From positions 81,761,624-81,825,623 of the forward strand of contig NC_084478.1 of assembly GCF_027409185.1 (NCBI RefSeq): a stretch of DNA of 64,000 bases, written 5' to 3'. Positions 1 through 12,179 of this stretch are shown here, piece by piece; the stretch's first letter is position 1, and every line of letters starts with the position of its first letter. This DNA comes from Cynocephalus volans. Its lineage: Eukaryota; Chordata; Mammalia; Dermoptera; Cynocephalidae. The notes beneath the pieces are model-generated. The model ran no database searches, was not told the origin of the DNA, and saw nothing but the letters and a program-made list of their open reading frames with translations. Position numbers and translations under genes: made by a program.

Positions 1-860
1 GCAGGGAGTTCCTTTGAAGTCAGTAGTGCAAAGCCCACAGATCTGGTTGGTAAGCAGGGGGCATAAGGTGGCAGCATCACTTGAAAGCCAAGCGTCAAAG
101 ATAGAATTTGATGTAGTAGGACGAGGCAACAAGAAGCTTTCACCCCTGCTGTTGTGCTTTCAACTTAGTCCAGCCCAGGCCCTTCCCCACTGTCCCTCAC
201 ATTTCCCACGGCATCCAGTCCTCAAACCACCTGTCCACTATCCACCAGAGGCTGACTGTCACACAGACACAGCATCTCATACAGTCCTCTGAGAGGAAAA
301 CCTCTGCTGTTGATTCGGACTCTTGATGCTATCACCCCGCTCACCCTCCTTGCTTTGATGACCCGTTTGGACCCATACACCTCCCTAGGGACTTGATGCA
401 CATAATCCTGAAAATCAAATGGAGGGGAGGGCACACATGGACACTCCTATCTGTGGCATCCCCACCAAATGACAACTCACCATCAGCCTGAACACCACAG
501 CTTTTTCGGTTCAGCGAGAAGAAACCTGGCTTGAGCCTGCTGAGAGGGCCAGCGGAAGGAAGAAAAGGAAAGAATGATGGGAGGGGTGGGAGTAGGAGAC
601 ACAGCAACGCAGGGAATGTCACATACCAGAAATGTATCCACTGCTTGAGCACAGTGCACCAGGCTGTAGGAGGGAGGAAAGATGGGCAGGGACAGAGTGG
701 CTGGGGTGGCGGGAGGGGGAGGACATGGAGGGGGTGGGTCCTAGGCTTCTTTGCACCCAGCAGAGTGAGGAGCTTAGCTGGTCTCTTCAGGGAAGTCCTG
801 TTGGTCACTATCGACACATCACACTCTCCTGGAAGCATGATCTTCATGCCCTTCTTTCCA
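1..860. other. Unique-looking intergenic sequence, no gene seen
   Basis: Moderately GC-rich sequence without a repeat family I can name. Long open frames on both strands overlap each other and are of low-complexity Pro/Ser/Leu or Gly/Arg composition, which is what chance frames in GC-rich DNA look like. No start context, splice pattern or protein family is recognisable. Confidence 0.5.
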
Positions 861-865
861 CTTGC

Positions 866-992
866 TGACCTGGTGAATCTGAGTTTCCTCCATTGCTGTG
901 GAATGTGCTCCAAGGGACTGGTGTTTGGTCTGTGCAGGTCACTGCTGTATCCCCAGCATGTGGGACAGGGTCGGGAATGCACATAATGTTGT
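866..992 (+). repeat. L2 LINE 3' fragment
   Basis: The stretch around 943-985 reads like the L2 3' end: 'cactgctgtatccccagc', then a degenerate 'gggaatgcacataatgttg' and 'ttgaatgag'. L2 is an ancient inactive mammalian LINE. Confidence 0.6.
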
Positions 993-3297
<2,305 letters not shown>

Positions 3298-3384
3298 TAT
3301 GAGGGCCTTTGAAAAGTTCATGGAAAGATGAACTTACTATCTTTTAATTCTACTTTTCCACGAACTTTTTGAAGTACCCTCCTA
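3298..3384. mobile_element. Mariner/Tc1-like MITE (short palindromic DNA transposon)
   Basis: An 83-bp near-palindrome lies between two TA dinucleotides (3298-3299 and 3383-3384). The left arm 'gaaaagttcatggaaa' pairs with the right arm 'ttttccacgaactttttga', with about 25-30 bp of terminal inverted repeat and a short AT-rich spacer. TA flanks and arms without coding capacity are the hallmark of non-autonomous mariner-type elements. I cannot name the exact family. Confidence 0.6.
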
Positions 3385-3899
3385 GCTTCCTGGGCCAACA
3401 AAATTAGGTTTGGGCACCTCAGTCTGGCCATCACAGCTCTTCCTGGCTTTGTTCCAGGCTAGATGAGACTTATCTCTCATACCTACAAACAGCTCTCCCT
3501 CTACAAAAACACGATCGCTTGTCCATTATAACATCCAGGCCTTTGCTTTTTTTAAACTCTAACTGTAAACATAACAATGCTTTCATAACTCACTGGCTCT
3601 CCTATGCTACAGGGCAGGACTTCTGCCCAGTGGCTTCTGGGAATCAGCTCCGGTGAGTGAACATTTACCCCCTCGCCCATCAATCCTTAGAGACAATGAA
3701 TGTAAAGTACACGGTGTGTGCACTACAGAAACTGCACAGGGACAGGAGTCCAGGACAGCTTCCAGACCTGCCACAGGTGAAGTCTTCTCTCAGGCTCTTT
3801 CCAGAGCCAAGAGTAGGCTGCTTTCCAAATAGTCATTTTCTATACCAAGTTTTTCTCTCTCAGCCCTGAAGTCCATCAACTGAGGGTCTTGGCTCCTGC

Positions 3900-4338
3900 A
3901 CATGGCCCCACACCCGGATCGTCTCCCCCCAGTTTCCCTAAAATCTAACCTTCCGGTTCCACTGATGATGATGCTGGAATTCTCCAGGTGCCCACAACAC
4001 CCTGCCTCAGAGCCTTTGTACTTACTACCCCTCTCTCTAGTGCTTCAGATCTCAGATGACATCTCACTACAAGAAAGTCCTCCTTGATCCTAGACACCCA
4101 CCACCCTGGGTTAGATGTCTCTCTTTTAGGCTCCCATACCACCTGCTTTCTTATCCTCATCCCAGCAATTTACACACCCAACTGCCACATCTGGCTGATT
4201 TACTTACATGACAGTCCCATCTAGAATCTCAGATGTGGGGCAGAGGCTGAGTCTGGAGTGTTCTTGCGTCTGCAGTGCTCCGCACAGTGCCTCACATATA
4301 GTAGGTGGTCAGTAAATGTATGTTAAATAAATGAGTCA
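3900..4338 (+). repeat. L2 LINE 3' end
   Basis: The segment carries the typical L2 3' features: a cytosine-rich coding remnant ('tcagatgacatctcac', 'aaagtcctccttgatcc') followed by 'gcacagtgcctcacatatag', 'taggtggtcagtaaatg' and a short 'aaataaatgag' tail. It may begin as early as 3,390. Confidence 0.7.
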
Positions 4339-4359
4339 ATGAGCAAGGTGCCTACTTCA

Positions 4360-6370
4360 TTAATTTTTTATTTTCCCCATACATTCCGGAGAACGAAGCA
4401 AATACAACGAAATATCAGTTGTATTTTTGTACAACGTACACTGACCAACTTTTTATTTTATCTTTTTTCATTCGGAGGGGGGAATCATTGTACTGGTAGA
4501 TTCTTTCAAACTTTCAAACAAAAAAACCCCCAGCTTATTCCAATGCTATAATATGTCCCAGATATAAAATAATAGTGTCCCAATTTCTTTCACAAAACTG
4601 CAAATCTCTCCTTCTACACCCAAAACAAAGAACAATAAAACATTTAACTAATGACATTCCTAAGCCTTGATGCTCAGCTTGAATACTTAATCAAATGCCT
4701 ACAGAACCACGGATTTTGAATGAATGGTTAGGTATGGCTTTTGTTTCAACTTTGATATAATCCTGTTATCACTTAGTTTTAACCAGCTTATGCCTATAAA
4801 ATATTTATCATTAGAAAAAAAGGTGATTAAAGCAAACCAAACTTTGTAATATACAAGTTGAAAGTTAAATCACCAAGAAACACAAACAGAAATGGAACAC
4901 AAATACCATGAGCAGTATGTTCTTTCTAACCACACCCTACCCCTCCCCTCTACTCTTCGTAAGTCAGAGCCCCAGCTTCCAATGCTACATGTCACCTTTG
5001 ACCACTCACAACAAAACAATGTGAAGACCCAGCCTCAGCTTCCCCTGGTGGCAGGAAGAGCCGCTGGCAGTAGCCTGAGATTGTAACCAGCACTGCCACT
5101 GTCATACTTATCATTCCTCCAGCCATGGCTCTCGCCCTGGCACTGGCCCTTGAACTGGTAGTGGTGCCAATGCTTGCTTCAGTCATAGCATAGGCTCTGC
5201 CCTGCAACTGGAACTGGCACTAACTCTGGCACTTGTCACATCTCCGACAGCAGCTGCATCTCGGGCACAGGGTATTTCCTCCTCTTCTTTCAATGCCTCG
5301 TTTACTGCCACAAAAAGGATCTGGAATGGGTGTCATTCGCTTTAGCCACAAACTCCGGGACTTCCATCTGTCTTGATTCCTCTGAGAGCTCCACAAGAAC
5401 ACCTTGAGCATGGGATTGCCGTTGGACACCTACTTGTGCACCAGATACTTCTGTTGCACATAAGCTTTGGTGACGAGCCTCATGGGCTCCCCAAAGATGA
5501 GAAGCTTTTAAGTCGAATGTACCTCCAACACCCTCAACACCTCCCAGACCACCTCCTCAGAGGCACAGCTTGCCTGCATGAAGATCAAGTCCAGGGCAAT
5601 CATCAGGAGCCCAGTCTCTGGTGTGCCCTGGTCGTCTGCCAGGCCCCAAATCGGGGCCGAATGGGATTTTCTGATCAGGACACAGGAGTGTCAAGTTCCT
5701 TCAACCAGAACCCAAAGACTAACTTGGGAAGGTTGGAGCTTTTCTTGAAAATCTCAGGGAGGAAGCTCCTGCACCTTTTGATGACATACTTCAGCATGTC
5801 TGCCCTTTTGATCGGCACCATCTTCCGAATCTTAACCAGCAGGTATTGCACCAGCTCCGCTACTATCTAGCTCACGGGGTCTCTGGGCATGCGCGTCAGG
5901 GATGTTGGGGCCCACGAGGTACTCAGGCCCCTCTAGGGGTTGCTGGGGTCCACAAAGGAACTTTCAGAAGCACCTGAGCTGGGGGCTCCATGCCTCAGAT
6001 TAAGTGCCCCCAGGGCTCTGGCGAGCACTTGGTGTTCCCGTTGCAGGCGCCCCCTTGGGGCTATCTTGAGCAAGAGGAGAGAAGGAGGAGGCCACGGGGC
6101 CTCTGAGACCCGCAGGCCCGGGGTGTCACCTCTATCGCGGACGTTCTCACCTGCGGCTTTGGCTGGCCCAGGAAGCAGGAAGTCTGGGAAGGGAGGCGCG
6201 TCCACGGGCATTTGGCAGCCAGGGTGTTGTGTGCAAGGCCGTGAGGACAGTGCCGTCGCCGCGGATGCTGCGGCCGCTGCTGGAAGATCCGGAGCCCCAA
6301 GGTCTGTTGAGTGGGAGGCAGCGGCCCTCAGACCCGGAGGAGTAGGAAACGGCATGGGAGGGGGCTAAGC
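4360..6370 (-). pseudogene. MAGE-superfamily pseudogene, probably a retrocopy
   Basis: The minus strand encodes a broken MAGE homology domain. Starting at 5866, one frame reads IVAELVQYLLVK, VPIKRADMLKYVI, FLPEIFKK and LVFGFWLKELD, which is the winged-helix half A pattern. After a frameshift near 5685 it continues with DQGTPETGLLMIAL, LIFM and SEEVVWEVLRVL, then IFGEPMRLVTKAYVQQKYL, a shift near 5385, MEVPEFVAKANDT, and EALKEEEE at about 5290. Downstream is an Ala/Arg/Ser-rich tail resembling MAGE C-termini. In-frame stops lie at 5933-5935, 5867-5869 and 5675-5677. A 3'-UTR-like region extends to a T-run near 4,360, which on the minus strand would be the A-tail. MAGE proteins normally bind RING E3 ubiquitin ligases; this copy cannot make a full domain. 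The C-terminal style resembles type I (A/B/C) MAGEs while the first half resembles the E/F/G group, so I give no symbol. Confidence 0.82.
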
Positions 6371-6520
6371 CGCCGCCGCCACCCGGGTCTTCCCCCAGCT
6401 GTGGGAACGGGCGGGCGCCGCCCCCTGTGCCTCTTCTGGTCGGGGCCGGCACCTCAGGTGGGGCCTGAGCGATGCGATGATGCGGGGCGCAGCTCCCAGA
6501 GGTGGGGCCTCTAGTGTGAG
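5880..6520. promoter_or_regulatory. CpG-rich island at the 5' part of the MAGE pseudogene
   Basis: This is the only GC- and CpG-dense block in the window (for example 'gccgtcgccgcggatgctgc', 'gccgccgccgccacccggg'). On the minus strand it holds an open frame of 140 codons (6355 to 5933) in the same phase as the MAGE homology domain, separated from it by two stops. It is either the N-terminal coding/5'-UTR part of the parental mRNA or a retained promoter island. CpGs normally decay in methylated dead DNA, so their survival suggests youth or germline hypomethylation. Confidence 0.55.
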
Positions 6521-6529
6521 GATAGAAAG

Positions 6530-7285
6530 AGACCATAAGCCTAAAGGCCAGGCCCAGAGGAAACGCTCAATAACTGTTGCCAGTTAGTGCGAAGAAGCAG
6601 ACCATTCGCGATTATCTTTGTCTCCCTTTTTCGCTTGTGGAGGACGCTCCCTAGGAGAGGCCTCTGTTCCTAACTGTAGGCATTTATCCAGCAGCAGCCA
6701 CCGCCTCTTCCCCTTCAGATAATTTACCTGAAGTTGCCCTGCTCAGTGCCTGGCCGGGAGTAAGCACCTTAGCGAATGTTCCCTTGGGTTCGTTTCGTTA
6801 TTATATGATACATTGTATCTGCAGTGCTTGTACCTTGTGGTCATCTAGAGGTGGAGGAAGGACCTCCATGGAGAACTGGGGATGCATTTGCTTTTCTTGA
6901 TGATCAGCAGATCTGGAGAGCAGAACATCAGTTCTCTTGTGTATCATTCCTCTCCTAGACAGTCCAGAAGGTTATTGTTAATTATAATCTAACTTCCCAA
7001 ATCACCACTCTTAATTAAGAGAAGTAACATTTTCTTGTTACTTCTCTTACTCCCAAGTTACTGGGCCTCATTCTTCCTCTACAAAGTGCTTTCTCCCATT
7101 TCGCCTCTCATCTGAGATTCGGGGACCTTCGATAAATGCCTGCTTTGAGGACAGCCCCTAGGAAGCCCGCAAATAACAAGATTTCTTCACCCCAGCGAGT
7201 ACATCCTGTTATTGTATGTCACGTGGTAAAATTGAGCACTCCATTTTTTTTCAGCCTAACTTTTCCAGGCAGTCCAGTGGCGCCT
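6530..7285. other. Intergenic, possible MIR/L2 tails
   Basis: Two short stretches look like MIR or L2 3' ends ('acgctcaataactgttg' near 6567 and 'cagtgcctggccgggagtaa' near 6745). Otherwise I see nothing recognisable. Confidence 0.3.
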
Positions 7286-7289
7286 CCTT

Positions 7290-8130
7290 GCACATAACAA
7301 AACTGTGTGCTTTTCTATAGCGATTTTTATATCTCACTGCATTTACTAAATCTCTATATAATTTCTATGCTTCTGATTCAGTCCTTCCATCGACCTAAGT
7401 TCTATTGCTGCCAATTCTACTATATACATTTAGAAATTCTTTTTACTATCTGGGTAGAACAAGTTCCCCGTCATTATTCTTCTTTTTCAAAAACTCTTCA
7501 AATATTTTGAAAAATGCTGTCCTCTATAAGAGCTTCAGGATCAAATTTTTCAAGTTAAAAAAAAAATCTCTGGCTTGAATTTTAACTAGAATTGCTTAGG
7601 ATATATAGTTCACTATGAGAAGAAGTAACATCTTTACCATACGGAGGCTTCTCATCCAAAAAATGTAGTATGTTTTCCCATTGATTTCGGGTTTTAATCA
7701 GATTATTTCAGTTACCTTCTACAGTTTGCCTTATTTAGCATTTGCATATTTCTTAAGTTTGTCCAAGGCAGTTTTTTTTTTTTAGTTTCGTTGCTGCTTC
7801 GAGTTGGATATTTTCCCATTCTATCTTCTAATTACTTATTCATGACATGTAGAAAACCTGGTGGTTTCGTATATTTTATCTAGTATATGGCCATCTTAAG
7901 AACAACTCTCCTTAAGTATAATACTTTCCCAGTGGATTCTCTTGCGTTTCCTAGGTAGACAATCACATTGTCTGCATATTATAATTATAGTACTCATTTC
8001 CCTTTCTCTTATCCCATTGGCTAGGACCATAGTACCATGTTAGCTAATAGCAGTGATGCAAAACTCCTTTTTCTGTTCCTGCTTTTAATGGGAAGGACTT
8101 TGTTGATTTGGGGCTAAATATGTTGTTGGT
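7290..8130 (-). mobile_element. Old L1M ORF2 fragment
   Basis: On the minus strand this corresponds to the reverse transcriptase part of an ancient LINE-1 ORF2. On the plus strand the landmarks are 'ttaactagaattgcttagg', 'catctttaccatacggagg', 'tctaggtagacaatcacattgtctgc' in shortened form, and 'ctaatagcagtgatgcaaaac'. Many stops and indels; not functional. Confidence 0.7.
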
Positions 8131-8134
8131 TTCT

Positions 8135-8868
8135 GATACCAATTGTGCCAGTTATCCACTTATTGTCTGTCAGGCCCAAACCAATCCTTCTTTGCCCTGC
8201 TTTCTGATACTAGAGCTGATTTTTGTTAACATTTCTCCTGTGCCGGTGAACAGAGTATTAGGCTTTGTCAATAGAGAGCACTGGAGTGACCCTACTAATC
8301 CCAGCAGGAAAGTACTTCTTTTCTAGTTGCAGTCTCCCGTTTTATGTTACTCACTGCAGGAGGTCAGAGGCCAGCACAGACAAGCTCCAGCTGCATGCAT
8401 CCTCAGGCCGTGCTCTCTCTACCATCTGCTGCCTCTGAGCAGCTCCAGCCTTCCCGCGCACCATCACCATCCTGCAATGGTGGTCTCTTCTGCAGACCAG
8501 CGAAGGCCCGCACTCTCTGGCAAGTTTCTACACCACTGGCAGGCTGCATGTTCTTTCAATAGCCACGCCCTCTTCAAAGAGGTCTGATTCTCAGCTTGGG
8601 AGGAAGGGTGGCCTCTCCTACTCCTTTATTGTCTGCTCTTCTTTATCCTAGAGGTGGTAGCTGCTCTTTTGCATCTGCTACTTCTGGACCCCTTGAAATC
8701 CTCTTTTACTCCTTTTGGTAGTTAACCACCTCCTTCTACTACTTAGCCATCCTTTGTCTCCAATGTTCTCTGTCCAAATAACCAGCATGGTTTCTGTTCC
8801 CTGATTGGACCCTGACTCACATACCAATTATCAACCTAGAGATATTTCCCTCTAAGCCAAACTTTCTA
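8135..8868. other. Unassigned interspersed repeat-like sequence
   Basis: The minus-strand reading from about 8,830 ('gtcagggtccaatcagggaa', then 'agaaaccatgctggttattt') resembles the start of a dispersed mammalian repeat, but I cannot name it. The short frames at 8,327-8,587 overlap each other and look like chance. Confidence 0.3.
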
Positions 8869-8906
8869 GGTGTTTGTTTGTTTGTTTGATTGATTGATTG
8901 TTTCAA
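8869..8906. repeat. (GTTT)n/(GATT)n microsatellite
   Basis: Tandem 'gtttgtttgtttgtttg' passes into 'attgattgattg'. Simple tetranucleotide repeat. Confidence 0.9.
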
Positions 8907-9585
8907 TTTGAAAATGCATTTTAGATTTTATTGAATGGCTTTTCATCATCCATCAAATTATTCACATGGTTTTTTTCCCATAACGTTCTAATCGTAAAGC
9001 AGCCTAAGAAAAATGCAGAAAACATGAACAAAGAGACATGCATTAGAAATCATTGCAAGTTGAGAGAATAATACAAGTTTCTTTAAAACTGTCCTTGATG
9101 AATCTTTGGCTGCAGACTCTCATCAAGATACCACAAATAGTATAGAATCCTCTCTACACTGCCCACTATACCCAGGCCATTGGCCACGTGGAGGGTTTAG
9201 CCTGTGAGTCGGAGGAGAACTCTGTTCCCTGGAAGACTCCCCACCTTCCAGTGTAGAATTTGTTCACAATCGTTTTCTTTTCTCCCCATGACAAAATCAC
9301 TGAACCCCCTACTCTGTCCACAGCCAGATCAGAGAGGGCCTCTGAAGACCAAGAAAAGGGGAAAAATCCAAGGCCAGAAGGCTTTACATTTCAGAAGAGG
9401 GACCACCAGAAAATGACCCAACCTGAGAGCAGCCTGCTTGCTGGGTACACTCAGGGGGAGTGATGCAGTCAAGCTGCCATTCATGCCCTCTGCTTATCTG
9501 TGCAGCAGCACAGGCCTATGCACTCCCTCCCTCTACCAGCCACACACGGCCCATGCTAGCCTGCTCTAAAAGGTAGAGAAAAAAT
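8907..9585. other. Intergenic, nothing recognised
   Basis: No repeat family or coding sequence is evident. The overlapping frames at 9,204-9,463 are short and unlike any family known to me. Confidence 0.4.
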
Positions 9586-9589
9586 AGAA

Positions 9590-10430
9590 AATGGGCAAAA
9601 CGTAGAGACACACTAGCCAGAGTCAGAAATTCAAAGGGCCAATAAACTTATTTTTAAATGCTCAACTGCACAAGTAATTGGGGAAATGCTCATTAAAATG
9701 GCAGAGATACAGATTTCACCCAAAATATTGGCAAAACAAATAGATTTATATCAAATATGGTAACATACTATTGTTAAGACTGTAAATTGGTAGGCAATAT
9801 CTATTCAAATTTTAAATGTGCATGCACTTGACAACAAAAATTTACTTAGAAATATTCATCCTAGGTATAGTTACCAGAGAAAATACAAGACGTCTAGCTA
9901 AACTGGAGTTTCAGATCAACAGCAAATGCTTTTTTAGTGTACATGTGTCCCGTGCAATATATAAGACATTCTTATACTAAAACAATTACCAAATGTTAAA
10001 CAATTACTCACTGTTTATGTGAAATTCAAATTTAACTGGGTGTTCTGTACTTTTATTTACTAACACTGGCAATCAGAATCCTAGAGAACCACCCAATCCT
10101 GTGCCCAAGAAGGTATGCAGAAGAGTGTAGTTTTTGCTGTCTTGTTTGTTATAATAAGGAAGAGAATGGAAAATAATAAAAAATATTCATCAATAGAAGA
10201 ATGGTGTAAAAAACTACACTGTGACTTAAATACCATGCATAAGTTAAAAGATCAAGGCAGATTTTTGTGTAGTGACATGAAAAAAAATCTGTTTTGAGTT
10301 AAAAAGTGTTGTGGAACAATATTTGAAATTGATATCATTTAGTAAGACAAAGCGAAACTGAATTATACATTTCTGTAGGTAAAAATACATTAGTGTAAAT
10401 GCGTAGAACTAGGTCTAAAAAGATACTCAT
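9590..10430 (+). mobile_element. Old L1M 3' end
   Basis: Plus-strand L1M landmarks appear in order: 'gaaatgctcattaaaatggc', 'ttaagactgtaaattggtagg', 'tagaaatattcatcctagg' (shortened), 'tattcatcaatagaagaatgg', 'ctacactgtgacttaa' and 'agttaaaaagtgttgtgg'. Ancient and non-coding. Confidence 0.7.
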
Positions 10431-10489
10431 CAACCTTTTAAGAGTGGTCAACTTTGGAGTGGAGCTTTTAATTTTGGGGGGTTTGGAAT

Positions 10490-10740
10490 GTGTGCTTTTT
10501 ATTGAATGTCCATCGTTTCAACATTGACTTTAAGTGCCAAACAATTTTGAACTTACCGAATTCCATGTATGCATGGATCTAACTCTGGTTCTTTTAGGTT
10601 GATCTATTTATCTTGTCTTGAGACAAGGCAACACTGTTCTAATTAGTATATCTTTACCATATGCATAATTTATATTATGACAAGTTCTCCTCTGAGTTCT
10701 TATTTTTCAAAATTTCATAAGAGTAACTGTACATTCACTG
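10490..10740 (-). mobile_element. Old L1M ORF2 fragment
   Basis: Complement of the L1 segment around the conserved 'agaacccagaaat...' region. On the plus strand it reads 'catgtatgcatggatctaac', 'gttgatctatttatcttgtc' and 'caacactgttctaattagta'. Confidence 0.6.
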
Positions 10741-11149
10741 CTGTTCAGTCCGTGAGAAAATTCTCAATTGGCAAGTTCAGTTTCACCTTGGTCAGGGGAC
10801 GAGGATTCCCTATATGGCTCCATCCCCAGGTGTCTGTATCCCCCCACCCTCTGTTCAGTGAAGCATCCAAGTATCTAGGACTGTTGAGCTATGGTCTGTC
10901 CACAGGTGATGAAATAAAATGGCATGAATAAGTCCTAATGTAAAGTAATTTTAGTAAATGTAATTGTAAATCTGGTAAACTTACCAATGAAAAGAGACTC
11001 TAGAGTTGGATTTAAAAAATAAGATCCACAAAATGCATTTACATCAAAAAGACACAGAAAGATTGAGAAAGAAAGGGTAGAAAATGATATAAAAACATAA
11101 AGAAAGCTGGGGTAGCAATATTTTTTTGGTTTTGTTTCTTTTCTTATAC
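10741..11149. other. Intergenic, nothing recognised
   Basis: AT-rich sequence with no clear repeat or gene. An open frame of 84 codons at 10,677-10,931 begins inside the L1 fragment and is not convincing. Confidence 0.35.
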
Positions 11150-11645
11150 TGACAGCACTTTAAACTGAGGTATAAATTACATGCCCTAAAATGCACAAAT
11201 CCAAGTGGTAAGTATAAAAACTGCTGATTTTGGTCAAATCCATTCACCTCTGCAACTATCACACAGATCAGAATAGAGGCGACTTCAATCACTCCAGAAA
11301 GTTACCTTGGATTCCTTTCCAGTCAAAGTCCACCCCTCCCCCCAGAGGCAACCACTTTTCTGCACCGCACTCTACCGAGTGAGCCACAGGCCGGCCCTGC
11401 AACCACTTTTCTGATTTCAATCGCCATGGATTAGTTTTACCTATTCTGGAACTTTATATAAATTGAATCACGGTACTGTATATGCTCCTTTTGTCTGACT
11501 TCTTTTCCTCAACATGTTTTTGAGATTCATCCATGTTGTTGTGTGTACCAGTAGTTTGTTATTTTTTATTGCTGAGTGGCATTCCGCTATACGAATACAT
11601 CACAGTCTGTTTATCTACTTTCCTATTGACAGTGTTACAGTCTGA
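11150..11645 (-). mobile_element. Old L1M 3' end hosting a SINE fragment
   Basis: Complement of an L1M 3' region. Plus-strand landmarks are 'aactgaggtataaattacatg', 'ctgcaactatcacacagatc', 'gattcatccatgttgttg' and 'tattgctgagtggcattcc'. The element is interrupted at 11,363-11,398 by a tRNA-derived insert. Confidence 0.75.
11363..11398 (-). mobile_element. Tail-less tRNA-derived SINE head (CYN-like)
   Basis: A 36-bp insert whose minus strand reads 'agggccggcctgtggctcac' then 'tcggtagagtgcggtg'. It matches the 5' half of tRNA-Ile through the D-arm, with an A-box-like 'tggctcactcgg'. It is flanked by perfect 15-bp direct repeats (gcaaccacttttctg at 11,348-11,362 and 11,399-11,413), so it is an insertion and not a decayed longer SINE. 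There is no B box and no A-tail. The head resembles colugo CYN SINEs, which derive from tRNA-Ile; that assignment is from memory. Confidence 0.7.
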
Positions 11646-11649
11646 CCCA

Positions 11650-12165
11650 GCCAGCTTCAGACCTAGGTCTGCTGCTCCCTTCCCTTTAAAGGTATCAATG
11701 TCAGAACACACCACACTGGAGCCAACAACTGATGTCAAGTAATTTAAAGGTTTATTACTCACTCAGGCATATTCAACGTGAGGGGAGTGCCTGAGGGAGG
11801 GAGGCAGAGGGTATCAGGAAATATATAGAGAACAGGAACTCTCTGTGGGATTTTTGAATAATGCCAGGAGGGAAGACTAATTTCTGGCAGCCCAGGGAGT
11901 GTTGTAGTCGCAGGGGGTGGGGGAGGGAAGAAGGTCAGGGTTAGCAATGTGCAGGTGAAGTGGCTAAGAGTGAGTTTATGGAGGTGGGAGATCAGACGGG
12001 AGTTCTCTAGGCGAGTGACACATGTGAACCAGTTTACCTCCAGGGATCACTTTCACTTAATATCTGGGGGAAGAGGGAAGGGGGGTATCCAGTTGCATTG
12101 TGTGGGCATAGGAAACCAAATACAGCCACATGCATTGGGATAGGTGCTATGCTCCTGGATAGCAT
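11650..12165 (-). mobile_element. Probable endogenous retroviral LTR
   Basis: Read on the minus strand there is a poly(A) signal (AATAAA within 'gagtaataaacctttaaatt' near 11,745-11,760), then an R/U5-like segment ending near 11,650. Upstream is a purine/pyrimidine-skewed U3-like stretch. No matched second LTR or target duplication was found, so the edges are approximate. Confidence 0.4.
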
Positions 12166-12179
12166 AGGGCAAAACCTAA

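Noticed and set aside
341..986. Long overlapping open frames on both strands (213 and 151 codons)
   Set aside because: They are complementary to each other, GC-rich, low in complexity, and the end overlaps an L2 fragment. No family recognisable; consistent with chance.
5373..5870. 165-codon plus-strand open frame
   Set aside because: It is antisense to the MAGE homology domain, which is the real signal here.
11363..11398. A functional tRNA gene
   Set aside because: Only the 5' half is present; no anticodon loop, B box or 3' half.
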